A stretch of DNA of 50,487 bases from Gammaproteobacteria bacterium (GTDB taxonomy: Bacteria; Pseudomonadota; Gammaproteobacteria; Pseudomonadales; Pseudohongiellaceae), in the NCBI GenBank assembly GCA_024644515.1, contig JAHEHN010000010.1:1-50487 (forward strand), read 5' to 3'. Below the pieces are notes generated by a model. The model ran no database searches. It had not been told where the DNA came from and was given only the letters and a program-made list of their open reading frames with translations. Both the position numbers and the translations under genes were made by a program. Shown one piece after another: positions 18,813 through 26,579 of this stretch. Position 1 is the first letter of the stretch, and each line of letters starts with the position of its first letter.

Positions 18813-20027
18813 ATGTCTTCCGCCTTGATCCCTATTGAAAAAGCACTTGATTTTTTATTGCGTGCTGCCGAAGAAAATCCGCATGTCATTGATGTGGCCT
18901 TGCCGGAGGCGCTGGGTTGTGTGTTGGCGGATTCCCAGCGAGCTACTTTTGATGTGCCTGATTTTGATAACAGTGCCATGGATGGATATGCCATTAATAC
19001 CGCTGATCTGGATAAGGCGGGTGTGACTATTCCGGTTTCCCAGACTATTGCTGCCGGCCATGTTGGCGAATCTCTGGCGCCGGGCACTGCGGCTCGAATT
19101 TTTACCGGGGGCAAGATTCCGCAAGGAGCTGATGCGGTCGTCATTCAGGAAAACACGCGCGCGGAAAATGGCCAGGTGTCCATCATGGAAATGCCTGGCA
19201 AAGGGGACAATATCCGTTTGCGCGGCCATGACATAGAAAAGGGCAGCGAAGTATTAACCCGGGGTCATCAGCTACGCGCGCAGGATCTTGGCATGCTTGC
19301 TTCACTTGGTATTTCCAGCGTATCGGTAAAACGTCCATTGCGGGTGGCGATTATCAATACCGGTGATGAAGTGATTGCTCCGGGCCAGCCGCTGGGGCCT
19401 GGCCAGATTTATGATTCCAACAGTTTTACCCTTGAAGGTCTGCTCAAAGGCATGGGCATGGAGGTTATCAAAAAGGGCATCGTCGAAGATTCCCTGTCCA
19501 GTACCGAGGCAGCTTTAACGTCAGCGGCTGGCGATGCCGACTGTATTATTTCCACCGGCGGTGTTTCAGTGGGGGATGAGGATCATGTCAGGCAGGCAGT
19601 GGAGAATCTGGGAGAGCTGGGATTGTGGAAACTTGCCATAAAACCCGGCAAACCTTTTTCCTATGGCAAGGTGACAGGGGTTCCATTTTTTGGTTTGCCG
19701 GGAAACCCGGTAGCAGTTTTCGTCACTTTTGCCATGTTGGTCAGGCCCTACCTGCTGAAGATACAGGGGTGCCGAACCCTGACAGCACCATCGCTGCAGA
19801 TTAAATCAGGCTTTACGCTGGCTTCAGCCAACAGTCGCCTGGAGTTTATTCGGGTCAGACTGCAAACCAATGCCAACGGTGAGCAGGTGTTGGAGGCCTT
19901 TGGTAATCAGGGCTCCAGTATCATGACATCCCTGTCCTGGGCAGATGGCCTGGCAGAAATTCCCCTTGGCGAAACAGTTACTGCGGGTCAATTCCTGAAA
20001 TTTATTCCCTTTACCGGCCTTCTTTAG
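18813..20027 (+). CDS. moeA: Molybdopterin molybdotransferase MoeA
   Basis: Cytoplasmic enzyme that inserts molybdate into adenylylated molybdopterin, the last common step of molybdenum cofactor synthesis. The 404-residue length fits the family. Recognisable segments are FDNSAMDGYA near the N-terminus, the RIFTGGKIPQGADAVV stretch, the MoeA/Mog nucleotide-binding region (INTGDEV, IYDSNS), STGGVSVGD, and KPGKPFSYG with GLPGNPVAVF. A C-terminal beta domain ends the protein. I prefer the ATG at 18813 (AGGA eight bases ahead) over the one at 18804. It would supply the IorAB-like hydroxylase in this window. No other moa/mob gene is present. Its upstream region is the heptamer repeat, which may contain or displace its promoter. 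Confidence 0.95.
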   Translation: MSSALIPIEKALDFLLRAAEENPHVIDVALPEALGCVLADSQRATFDVPDFDNSAMDGYAINTADLDKAGVTIPVSQTIAAGHVGESLAPGTAARIFTGGKIPQGADAVVIQENTRAENGQVSIMEMPGKGDNIRLRGHDIEKGSEVLTRGHQLRAQDLGMLASLGISSVSVKRPLRVAIINTGDEVIAPGQPLGPGQIYDSNSFTLEGLLKGMGMEVIKKGIVEDSLSSTEAALTSAAGDADCIISTGGVSVGDEDHVRQAVENLGELGLWKLAIKPGKPFSYGKVTGVPFFGLPGNPVAVFVTFAMLVRPYLLKIQGCRTLTAPSLQIKSGFTLASANSRLEFIRVRLQTNANGEQVLEAFGNQGSSIMTSLSWADGLAEIPLGETVTAGQFLKFIPFTGLL

Positions 20028-20035
20028 TTAATGAG

Positions 20036-20782
20036 ATGTTGAATAAATTACGTAAAGTAAGGTTTTTTTCACTGCTGTTGCTGATCATGCTGGCATCGTG
20101 CAACAGCAATGATAACGCTACCATTATTTATTCAGGCAGTGATGAGGGGGCGGACGCCACCGGCAGTGATGTCGGGGAAACCGGGTCGCTGGAAGAAACC
20201 CTTGGTAAAATCAGTGATCCCTTTGTGCGTCAGCGTATTCTTGCGGACATGCTTTATGAAGCGCGTCTGGCTTACGAGGATAATCGACTGTTGTCGCCTG
20301 CCGGCAATAATGCCTATGAAGGCTTCAGGGCTATTCTCGATTTTGAGCCTGACAACGAAGTCGCCTTGCAGGGGATTCGTGATATTGTGGTGCGCTATAC
20401 CGAGCTCGCAGATGCGGCAACCAGGCTTGGTCAGTATGACAGTGCGGAAAGTTATCTTAATCGTGCTGCAGGAATAGGTGTAAACTCGGGTGTTATAGCA
20501 GATGCCCGCCAGCGCCTGAAACAGGCCAGAGAAACCCGGATGGAAATCTTCGTTCTTGATCCGGAAGCCCTGAGCAGTCGCAGTCTGGAAATAATGGTTG
20601 AGCTTGGCGATATAGGCCGGCATATACGTAATATTGAAGCAGTATTTTTAATCAATGCGCGCACCGATGAAGAGGGTCGCTGGATCTATAAAATCATGCG
20701 TGAAGCTGTCGGCGGATCCCGTTTGCGAGGCAACATTGGTATTGCCAGTGAGCCGAGCATTCAGGTAGTAATTCCCCAGTAA
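20036..20782 (+). CDS. Lipoprotein of unknown function, TPR-like
   Basis: A 248-residue predicted lipoprotein. It has a basic start, a hydrophobic stretch and the lipobox LASC with Cys22 as the acylated residue, followed by an Asn/Asp-rich linker typical of exported lipoproteins. Residues about 55-165 form helices with repeat-like spacing (LADMLYEARLAYEDNRL, then YDSAESYLNRAAGIG), suggesting two or three TPR-like units. The C-terminal part (from about 175) alternates beta and charged segments and ends VVIPQ. It starts 8 bases after moeA and is probably co-transcribed. A role in envelope assembly is possible but not shown. Confidence 0.78.
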   Translation: MLNKLRKVRFFSLLLLIMLASCNSNDNATIIYSGSDEGADATGSDVGETGSLEETLGKISDPFVRQRILADMLYEARLAYEDNRLLSPAGNNAYEGFRAILDFEPDNEVALQGIRDIVVRYTELADAATRLGQYDSAESYLNRAAGIGVNSGVIADARQRLKQARETRMEIFVLDPEALSSRSLEIMVELGDIGRHIRNIEAVFLINARTDEEGRWIYKIMREAVGGSRLRGNIGIASEPSIQVVIPQ

Positions 20783-20847
20783 TCTGGCAGGCCCGATGAC
20801 ATGACGCGTAATACATCACAAAACAGATAAATCAGGTGACTGAATAA

Positions 20848-21297
20848 ATGCAAAAACCATGGGTAATTTTTTTACTACTACTGGCGCCACTGCTTACCAG
20901 CAGTATTACTTTAGCGGCGGCCAGCTCGGAGCTTCAGATCAGAAATGCCTATGTGCGTGGATTACCTCCAGGCGTCGCCAATACTGCCGCCTACATGACG
21001 CTGGTAAATAATTCTGATGCCGACATAGTGCTTACTGGCGCTGAAACCTTAGCAGCAAAATCTGCCTCTCTTCATGCAACGGTAAAACGTGGAGGAGGCA
21101 TGACAATGGAGCATGTTATGTCTGCCACAATTCCGGCCAAGGGGAGTCTGGAGTTAAAGACAGGGGGCTTGCATCTCATGCTGATGGGCCTTAAACGCCC
21201 CCTGGGTAGTGGTGATTCGGTTCGCCTGACCTTGAAGTTCGAAGGCGGGTTTGTACAAACGATGGTTGTGCCTGTTGTCAGTGTGCTGGACGAATAA
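20848..21297 (+). CDS. PCu(A)C-type periplasmic copper chaperone
   Basis: Periplasmic copper chaperone of 149 residues. A signal peptide (to about residue 25) precedes the PCu(A)C domain. The expected Cu(I) ligands can be placed: His in SLHATV, Met in GGMTMEHVM, and the His/Met pair in GLHLMLMG. Members pass copper to the CuA centre of cytochrome c oxidase or buffer periplasmic copper. The start is an ATG with AGGTGA eight bases upstream. It lies 65 bases after the lipoprotein gene on the same strand. The methionine-rich TonB receptor at 10 kb could be the outer-membrane partner; no oxidase gene is in the window. Confidence 0.93.
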   Translation: MQKPWVIFLLLLAPLLTSSITLAAASSELQIRNAYVRGLPPGVANTAAYMTLVNNSDADIVLTGAETLAAKSASLHATVKRGGGMTMEHVMSATIPAKGSLELKTGGLHLMLMGLKRPLGSGDSVRLTLKFEGGFVQTMVVPVVSVLDE

Positions 21298-21299
21298 GG

Positions 21300-21515
21300 T
21301 TATTCAGCTCGCCCGGGGTAGTACCCGAGAGTGACACCTTTGTTAACCGGGTACTTGATGTTTACGCAGGTCATAGCGCTATAAGAAATAAAAAACCCCA
21401 GCACCGCTCCCCAATACCCGCGAATAATAAATTCCTGGATACACGCGGTAATCAAAAACGTTATTGAACCCCATAAGAACCCGCGCCGTTTCTCTAATTC
21501 GGCTATCTGGGCCAT
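21300..21515 (-). CDS. Small membrane protein of unknown function
   Basis: About 71 residues from the ATG at 21515. The frame extends a little to a GTG at 21542, giving 80 residues. It contains ELEKRRG, one or two hydrophobic stretches (LWGSITFLITACI and GAVLGFFISYSAM) and a short polar tail. It is convergent with the PCu(A)C gene, only 2 bases apart. The few residues before the ATG (LTLLFSVS) look like the end of another hydrophobic helix, but an in-frame stop lies just upstream. The gene may therefore be a shortened version of a longer membrane protein. I do not recognise a family. Confidence 0.5.
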   Translation of the reverse strand: MAQIAELEKRRGFLWGSITFLITACIQEFIIRGYWGAVLGFFISYSAMTCVNIKYPVNKGVTLGYYPGRAE

Positions 21516-21731
21516 GCTCACGCTGAATAATAAGGTCAGCACTGCGTTAACTACCTGCTTTGTATTTCTCAGCCACAGTATACTGACATCTCTTGCGCTG
21601 GGCTAAGGTCATTCGTAACATCAGTGAAAACAAAACAATGTTAATCTTTGATGTTCAAAGGCGGGGGCAGTCATACACACTGTATTAAAGTTTAAAGTTC
21701 TGACTGCCAGTGTTTCATATTGGTCTCAATA

Positions 21732-22652
21732 ATGAATGTTATAACATGCCTGTTTCCCTTGCTGGCTATAATGTCGGCTGTCATCGCTTATATTTTTCCG
21801 CAGCTTTTTTCGCCTCTGGCTGATCTCATTGTTCCGTTGCTGACCTTGATTATGTTTGCCATGGGCATGACCCTGACACTGGAAAATTTTAAACAGGTAC
21901 TGATCAGGCCACAGGGCATTATGCTGGGGACGGGGCTGCAATTTATATTGATGCCTTTCTTTGCTTTTACTCTGGTCCACGTTTTTCCTATTTCCGCAGA
22001 ACTGGCTACGGGATTAATTCTGGTGGGCTGTTGCCCGGGTGGCACCGCGTCCAATGTGGTGTGTTTCCTGGCGAAAGGGAATCTGGCGTTGTCTATCTCG
22101 CTGACCATGGTATCCACACTTTTGTCGGTAGTGGCAACGCCTTTTCTTACCTGGCTGTATATCGGACAGGCCATTGAGGTGCCAATTACTGACATGATGC
22201 TGAGTATTCTGCAGATGGTGATTGTGCCGGTACTGGCAGGGCTGTTAATAAACACCTGGCTTGGTGCCAGACTTGGCAGGGTGAGCCCGCTGTTCCCGGC
22301 CATTTCGGTGCTGGCCATTGTTCTCATCATAGGCATTGTAGTCGCCTTGAACAGTAATAATCTGGTAACTATCAGCGGCCTGGTAATCGTGGCAGTAATC
22401 CTGCACAACCTGTTTGGCATTGGCAGTGCTTACGGTCTGTGTAAACTGTTGCGGCTTGATGAAAGTACCTGCCGTACTATAGCTATAGAAGTCGGTATGC
22501 AGAATTCCGGTCTCGGTGTTGCGCTGGCGACCCAGTTTTATAGTGCTGCGACTGCTTTGCCAGGAGCGATATTCAGTTTGTGGCATAACCTGTCCGGATC
22601 ATTGTTGGCTGGATACTGGGGTAAGCAGGAAGTGCATGGAGAAAAAGCATGA
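21732..22652 (+). CDS. Bile acid:sodium symporter (BASS) family transporter
   Basis: Inner-membrane transporter of 306 residues with about ten hydrophobic helices. It has the BASS/SBF family core: MFAMGMTLTLENFK early, GCCPGGTASNVV in the middle crossover helix, and EVGMQNSGLGVALA in the second crossover. Bacterial members are Na+ coupled and carry organic anions such as bile acids, pantoate, keto acids or pyruvate relatives; the substrate here is not known. The start is the ATG at 21732. Its stop overlaps the start of the cupin gene as ATGA, so translation is coupled. The 190-base upstream gap holds a short palindrome CTTTGA-TGT-TCAAAG at 21646-21660 that could be an operator. Confidence 0.9.
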   Translation: MNVITCLFPLLAIMSAVIAYIFPQLFSPLADLIVPLLTLIMFAMGMTLTLENFKQVLIRPQGIMLGTGLQFILMPFFAFTLVHVFPISAELATGLILVGCCPGGTASNVVCFLAKGNLALSISLTMVSTLLSVVATPFLTWLYIGQAIEVPITDMMLSILQMVIVPVLAGLLINTWLGARLGRVSPLFPAISVLAIVLIIGIVVALNSNNLVTISGLVIVAVILHNLFGIGSAYGLCKLLRLDESTCRTIAIEVGMQNSGLGVALATQFYSAATALPGAIFSLWHNLSGSLLAGYWGKQEVHGEKA

Positions 22653-23032
22653 ATAAAGCCGGAGAGAAAAACAGCACTGATAATATCCTGTCGGGAATTC
22701 CTGAAGCCCTGCCACAGGAACTGGAGCAGTTGTTGCTGGAAAATGAACATCTCAGCATCAGACGGATTCTGTCAAAAGGTCATAGTGCGCCGGCACAGGG
22801 CTGGTATGAACAACAGGACAATGAATGGGTACTGGTAGTGAAAGGGGAAGGGATTATTGAATTTACCGATCACAGCGAGCGTCATATGCAGGAAGGCGAT
22901 TACTGTTATATTCCCGCATTAAAAAAGCATCGAGTGAAATGGGCACCGAAGCAAGAGGTTACTATCTGGCTTGCCATTCATTTCCCTGGACAGAAACTGA
23001 AACAGAAAAAACAAGCGCGAGGACAATCATGA
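22649..23032 (+). CDS. Cupin-domain protein
   Basis: Small cytoplasmic single-domain cupin of 127 residues. The conserved barrel is visible as [27 protein letters not shown] and the final AIHFPG strand. The second cupin motif (GDY-x2-IP-x4-H) keeps one His. The first motif lacks the usual HxH pair, so metal binding is uncertain. GGAG seven bases before the ATG is a good ribosome site. Its start overlaps the BASS stop and its own stop overlaps the yaiI start, both as ATGA, in a three-gene coupled operon. It may sense or modify a small molecule carried by the transporter; this is inferred from context only. Confidence 0.82.
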   Translation: MNKAGEKNSTDNILSGIPEALPQELEQLLLENEHLSIRRILSKGHSAPAQGWYEQQDNEWVLVVKGEGIIEFTDHSERHMQEGDYCYIPALKKHRVKWAPKQEVTIWLAIHFPGQKLKQKKQARGQS

Positions 23033-23481
23033 AAATCTGGATAGATGCCGACGCCTGTCCGGTAGTGATAAAGGAAATTTTGTTCAAGGCTGCCAGGCGT
23101 ACCGGTTTTCAACTTACCCTGGTAGCAAACCAGGCCATGCCCACGCCGCCGGATAAAAATATTACTTCACTGCAAGTTCCCCAGGGATTTGATGTGGCAG
23201 ATGATGAAATTGTGAAGCTGGTTGAGGCAGGTGACCTGGTCGTAACGGCAGATATTCCCCTGGCAGCCGAAGTGATTGAAAAGGGTGCTCTGGCCTTGAG
23301 TCCCAGAGGAGAATTGTTCACTGAAAACAATATAAAGCCGCGACTCAATATGCGTGATTTTCTCGACACCATGCGCAGCAGTGGCGTGAATACAGGAGGC
23401 CCGCCACCCCTGAATAAACAGGACCGGCAGGCCTTTGCCAATCATCTGGACAGAATGCTGGCTGCTGCGCTTGGCAAGTAA
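23029..23481 (+). CDS. YaiI/YqxD family protein (DUF188)
   Basis: A 150-residue cytoplasmic protein of the YaiI/YqxD family, recognisable by the opening [15 protein letters not shown] and by later VTADIPLA and [10 protein letters not shown] segments. The fold is related to PIN-like nuclease domains with conserved aspartates (Asp6, Asp8), but the family role is unproven. The end includes the usual [19 protein letters not shown]-type stretch. The start is the ATG at 23029, with GAGGA upstream; it overlaps the cupin stop. A larger frame from 22939 is out of family. Last gene of the BASS-cupin-yaiI operon. Confidence 0.9.
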   Translation: MKIWIDADACPVVIKEILFKAARRTGFQLTLVANQAMPTPPDKNITSLQVPQGFDVADDEIVKLVEAGDLVVTADIPLAAEVIEKGALALSPRGELFTENNIKPRLNMRDFLDTMRSSGVNTGGPPPLNKQDRQAFANHLDRMLAAALGK

Positions 23482-23516
23482 AAAATTCGGGCAATACAGC
23501 TTGAAACCAGACCTGG

Positions 23517-23542
23517 ATCGGATAAGCGTAATGCAGTCCGAT
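23517..23542. repeat. Degenerate REP-like palindrome
   Basis: ATCGGA (23517-23522) pairs with TCCGAT (23537-23542) around AAGCG-containing spacer. It resembles the REP-like hairpin at 25437 but is shorter and more diverged. It lies 36 bases after the yaiI stop. Confidence 0.45.
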
Positions 23543-23604
23543 AGTGTGCCTGCATTCTCCCGAAAACAGGCAAAAAATAATTGCCCTTAAAGCGTAAAAA
23601 ATTC

Positions 23605-23633
23605 TTGTGTGAAACCTCAACTGGCAGTATAAA
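23605..23633 (+). promoter_or_regulatory. Candidate sigma-70 promoter upstream of the SET gene
   Basis: TTGTGT (23605-23610) and TATAAA (23628-23633) are separated by exactly 17 bases. The expected start site near 23640 is immediately followed by a strong terminator-like hairpin, an unusual order discussed in findings. Confidence 0.45.
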
Positions 23634-23642
23634 GCGCGTCTG

Positions 23643-23686
23643 AAAACGACCCGAAACTCTGATTCCCAGAGACGGGTCGTTTTTTG
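23643..23686 (+). terminator. Strong rho-independent terminator or attenuator before the SET gene
   Basis: An 11-bp stem AAAACGACCCG (23643-23653) / CGGGTCGTTTT (23673-23683) encloses an inner CTCTG/CAGAG stem (23657-23661 / 23667-23671). T residues run to 23685. It is the clearest intrinsic terminator in the window. It may end the BASS-cupin-yaiI transcript or attenuate the next gene. Confidence 0.8.
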
Positions 23687-23717
23687 TTTATTTACCCTTA
23701 ACTGGAGATTTAAAAGA

Positions 23718-24185
23718 ATGCTTTATCCACAAACTTTTGGTAACAATCCTTTGTTCCCCCAAGCCTGTGATTTTGCAGTCGTTCCGAAAGATAACAATTC
23801 GGGATTTGGTGTTATAACTCATCGCCATTTTAAAGCAGGAGATTTGCTGGCAGTTGTCAGTGGTGAAATCGTGCCTGATATAAGACAGCATACCCTGCAG
23901 GTTTCCAGCAATGAACATATGTATGACCCCTACTTTACCGGTTATTTGCTTCATTCCTGCGAGCCCAATGTGTCTCTGGATATGAAAAAGAAAACCTTGA
24001 GGGCGTTAACGGATATTCCAGCAGGTACTTACCTGTATATGGATTATGCGGAAACAGAAGATACGCTGTTCAAGCAGTTCGGTTGCTGCTGTGGTAGCGC
24101 TTCCTGTCGTGGCTGGATTACCGGTCGGAAGGAAACTTCTCCTCATGTTGTGATGGAACAACATGACGTAGCAAGAACCCATTAA
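23718..24185 (+). CDS. SET-domain protein (putative protein-lysine methyltransferase)
   Basis: A 155-residue compact SET-domain protein. Landmarks: SGFGVITHRHFKAGDLLAVV (SAM-binding start), LHSCEPNVSLD (variant of the RFINHSCxPN motif, keeping HSCxPN), LYMDYAETE (the catalytic-tyrosine region) and a C-terminal cysteine cluster (FGCCCGSASCRGW) like a post-SET zinc site. SET enzymes transfer methyl from SAM to lysine; bacterial targets are mostly unknown. GGAG ten bases before the ATG sets the start. It lies 7 bases ahead of the decarboxylase gene, so the two are probably one unit. The upstream region has a promoter followed by a terminator-like hairpin. Confidence 0.85.
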   Translation: MLYPQTFGNNPLFPQACDFAVVPKDNNSGFGVITHRHFKAGDLLAVVSGEIVPDIRQHTLQVSSNEHMYDPYFTGYLLHSCEPNVSLDMKKKTLRALTDIPAGTYLYMDYAETEDTLFKQFGCCCGSASCRGWITGRKETSPHVVMEQHDVARTH

Positions 24186-24192
24186 TTCGCAC

Positions 24193-25407
24193 ATGAGTAA
24201 TAATGGAATTATGAACTGGTGGCAAAGGGATGACCTTTGCTATCAGGATGGCGTGCTGTTGTTTGCCGGTCAGTCTGTGGCTGACCTGGTCCGTGAAGTG
24301 GGCACGCCGGGGTTTGTCTATTCCATTGATCGGGTTCTGCAAAACCTTGATCGTTTGCATAGTGCCCTGGATGCTGCCGGTCTGAATGGGCGGCACAGTA
24401 TTCTCTATGCCATGAAAGCCAATCGCTTTGCCCCCTTGCTGGCTGCACTGAAACAGTCTGGCAAATGCGGTATTGATGCCTGCTCCCCCCGCGAAGTGGA
24501 ACATGCCATCAGCTGTGGCTTTAATCCACATGAGATTTCCTTTACCGCGGGTAGCCTTTCACGTCGTGATTACCGCTTGTTGTCACGCTATGAAGGCCTG
24601 TTTTTTGATGCCGATTCCATTCATGGCATCCGCCAGTGGGGAGAAATGTTTTCCGGATCGGAAATAGGTATTCGTGTTAACCCCGGCATGGGTATCAGCC
24701 GTGATGGCAATGATCGGCTTCAGTATGCCGGCAATGTGACTACCAAGTTTGGTATTTATAAGGAGCAGTTTCATGAAGCTCTGGCTGCTGCCAAAGAATA
24801 TGGCCTGGATATCACTAAAATTCATTTCCACACGGGTTGCGGTTTTCTTACCCCCCAGTTACCCGTCTGGGAAAGTATCATTGAACAATGTCAGTGGTTC
24901 ATTGAACAATGTGACTCGGTAACCCGAGTGAATGTTGGTGGCGGCCTCGGGGTTCCCCATGTCGAAAGCGATCAGCCACTGGATCTTGAACTTTGGGCCC
25001 AGGCACTGGCGCGACAGTTTGGTGACAAGGGGCTGCACGTGGAAATAGAACCTGGGGATTACCTGGTGAAAGATGCGGGCCTTTTGCTACTGGAGAAAAC
25101 CTATCTGGAACAAAAACGCGATGTCATGTTCCTGGGTGTTGATGCCGGCTTTAATATTGCGCCGGAACCAGCCAATTACAATCTGCCGTTTCAGCCGGTG
25201 CCGGTGTTTTATCAGGATGAAGCGCTGCAGACTTATCACGTGGTGGGAAATATCAATGAGGCACTGGATGTCTGGTATGAAAATGCCTTGCTGCCAAATA
25301 TGGACGAAGAGGATTTCCTGGTGTTGATTAATGCGGGAGCCTATTCTTCCTCCATGGCATCCAATCATTGTATGCGTGGTGAGTTTAAGGAAAGACTGCT
25401 GGGTTAG
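24193..25407 (+). CDS. Fold-type III PLP-dependent decarboxylase (DAPDC/ODC-like), atypical active site
   Basis: A 404-residue enzyme with an alanine-racemase-type TIM barrel and C-terminal beta domain, related to diaminopimelate, ornithine and carboxynorspermidine decarboxylases. The PLP lysine is in ILYAMKANRFAP. The HFHTGCG and NVGGGLGVP segments and EPGDY (phosphate/PLP contacts) are present. Two changes stand out. The usual EPGR arginine is Asp, and the GPxCE motif with the catalytic Cys reads GNINEALD, so Cys is replaced by Asn. A different substrate, or a non-decarboxylating reaction, is likely. It follows the SET gene by 7 bases, then a REP-like palindrome and the convergent M14 gene. 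Confidence 0.85.
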   Translation: MSNNGIMNWWQRDDLCYQDGVLLFAGQSVADLVREVGTPGFVYSIDRVLQNLDRLHSALDAAGLNGRHSILYAMKANRFAPLLAALKQSGKCGIDACSPREVEHAISCGFNPHEISFTAGSLSRRDYRLLSRYEGLFFDADSIHGIRQWGEMFSGSEIGIRVNPGMGISRDGNDRLQYAGNVTTKFGIYKEQFHEALAAAKEYGLDITKIHFHTGCGFLTPQLPVWESIIEQCQWFIEQCDSVTRVNVGGGLGVPHVESDQPLDLELWAQALARQFGDKGLHVEIEPGDYLVKDAGLLLLEKTYLEQKRDVMFLGVDAGFNIAPEPANYNLPFQPVPVFYQDEALQTYHVVGNINEALDVWYENALLPNMDEEDFLVLINAGAYSSSMASNHCMRGEFKERLLG

Positions 25408-25436
25408 GGAATCCAAAACCTGGGCCAGATTGATAT

Positions 25437-25470
25437 GTAGGTCGGATAAGCGCAGCGCCATCCGACCTAG
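25437..25470. repeat. REP-like palindromic element
   Basis: A perfect 10-bp inverted repeat, TAGGTCGGAT (25438-25447) and ATCCGACCTA (25460-25469), has a 12-base loop. It sits between the convergent decarboxylase and M14 genes, where it could act as a bidirectional terminator. Related copies lie at 46277-46307 and within both heptamer elements. Confidence 0.8.
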
Positions 25471-25486
25471 ACCCAGCTGGTTTTGT

Positions 25487-26551
25487 TCAGGCAGTGTCTA
25501 CGGTCCAGATCGGTTTCTCGTCATTGCCGGCTTTCTCCCCCATGCCAATCAAATAACGTTCCATGACGTAGCATAAACAATCCTGTCGAATAATATGTTC
25601 CTCCAGGGTGAGCATCGCCGGCATCAGGGTTTTCAGATTGACCAGCTTATGGTCGTTAATCTCGAATAACCGGCGAGTAATATCTTCACCTTCCTCATTT
25701 AATACCACTATAGGGACAGCGACATCTTCCCTGATTGTTGCTATGGCGGTACCGGGAGGAATCTCCTCAAAGTTCAGGGTCTCTATGCCTTGAATAAACT
25801 GCATGTCGGCATCACTGCCATCAAAGCTGAAGCTTACCGTTTCGGGTATTTTTATCACCGCCAGGGTATGAAACAGATCGATATCCTGATCAGCAACTTC
25901 ATCTTCTGGGATAGCTTCAAGATTTAAAACCTGGTCGACAAAGTTAGTGGCCAGCTGAATGCCAAACTCATCACCCACTTTGCCGCATTCCAGGGTGACA
26001 GCTGGGCATAAGTGGGAAAAGGCCTTGCTCTGGACACCGCCGGGCTGCACAAAATAAATCATGGTTCTTGAAAACAGGCGTGAGAGGTTAAGAAATTGTG
26101 GATCCAGTTTATTGACGCAACCGTAATGCGGATTGATACCCGTATTATTATGAATATCAATGGACGCAAACAGGGAAAGACGTGCCATCTCATGGAGTAA
26201 TTCAGCGATGTCGTGGTGTATTTCTGATTCGTTGGCCAATTTTCCTTCCAGCCAGATACGATTGTAATCAGGTTGATCTTGCAGACGTCGTAAGCCTTTA
26301 CTGGCAGCCTTTACATTACCAATAAACAACAGAATAGAGCGGGGCAGTCGGCTTTCCTGATACTGTTTCAGTATGTTCTGCGCGACAACCAGACCAGTAG
26401 GCTCGTTGCCATGCAACAGCACTGATAAAAAAAGGGGTTGTTTTCTTTGTCCATCGAGAGAAATCAGCGTGCTGTCAGGAAGGATACTGTGCAAATCTTC
26501 TGCACTGCAATCAAGAAAACCTTCGGGAAGTTTGTTCAGGCGTTTGATCAT
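25487..26551 (-). CDS. Succinylglutamate desuccinylase/aspartoacylase-type (M14-like) hydrolase
   Basis: A 354-residue cytoplasmic zinc hydrolase of the AstE/AspA group. The zinc site begins with HGNEPTG (His48, Glu51), followed by a conserved Asn/Arg stretch (YNRIW) and DIHNNTG containing the third ligand. A C-terminal beta domain of about 120 residues follows. Family members remove N-acyl groups (succinyl-glutamate, N-acetyl-aspartate) or cleave glutamyl amides. The start is an ATG with a weak ribosome site, 28 bases after the end of the broken GCS2-like gene. An amide-bond-forming GCS2 protein beside an M14 hydrolase is a recurring pairing, so this enzyme may have processed the product of its neighbour. 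No ast operon genes are near. Confidence 0.85.
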   Translation of the reverse strand: MIKRLNKLPEGFLDCSAEDLHSILPDSTLISLDGQRKQPLFLSVLLHGNEPTGLVVAQNILKQYQESRLPRSILLFIGNVKAASKGLRRLQDQPDYNRIWLEGKLANESEIHHDIAELLHEMARLSLFASIDIHNNTGINPHYGCVNKLDPQFLNLSRLFSRTMIYFVQPGGVQSKAFSHLCPAVTLECGKVGDEFGIQLATNFVDQVLNLEAIPEDEVADQDIDLFHTLAVIKIPETVSFSFDGSDADMQFIQGIETLNFEEIPPGTAIATIREDVAVPIVVLNEEGEDITRRLFEINDHKLVNLKTLMPAMLTLEEHIIRQDCLCYVMERYLIGMGEKAGNDEKPIWTVDTA

Positions 26552-26579
26552 TTATTGTTTCGTTTATCTTTTCGTTGGT

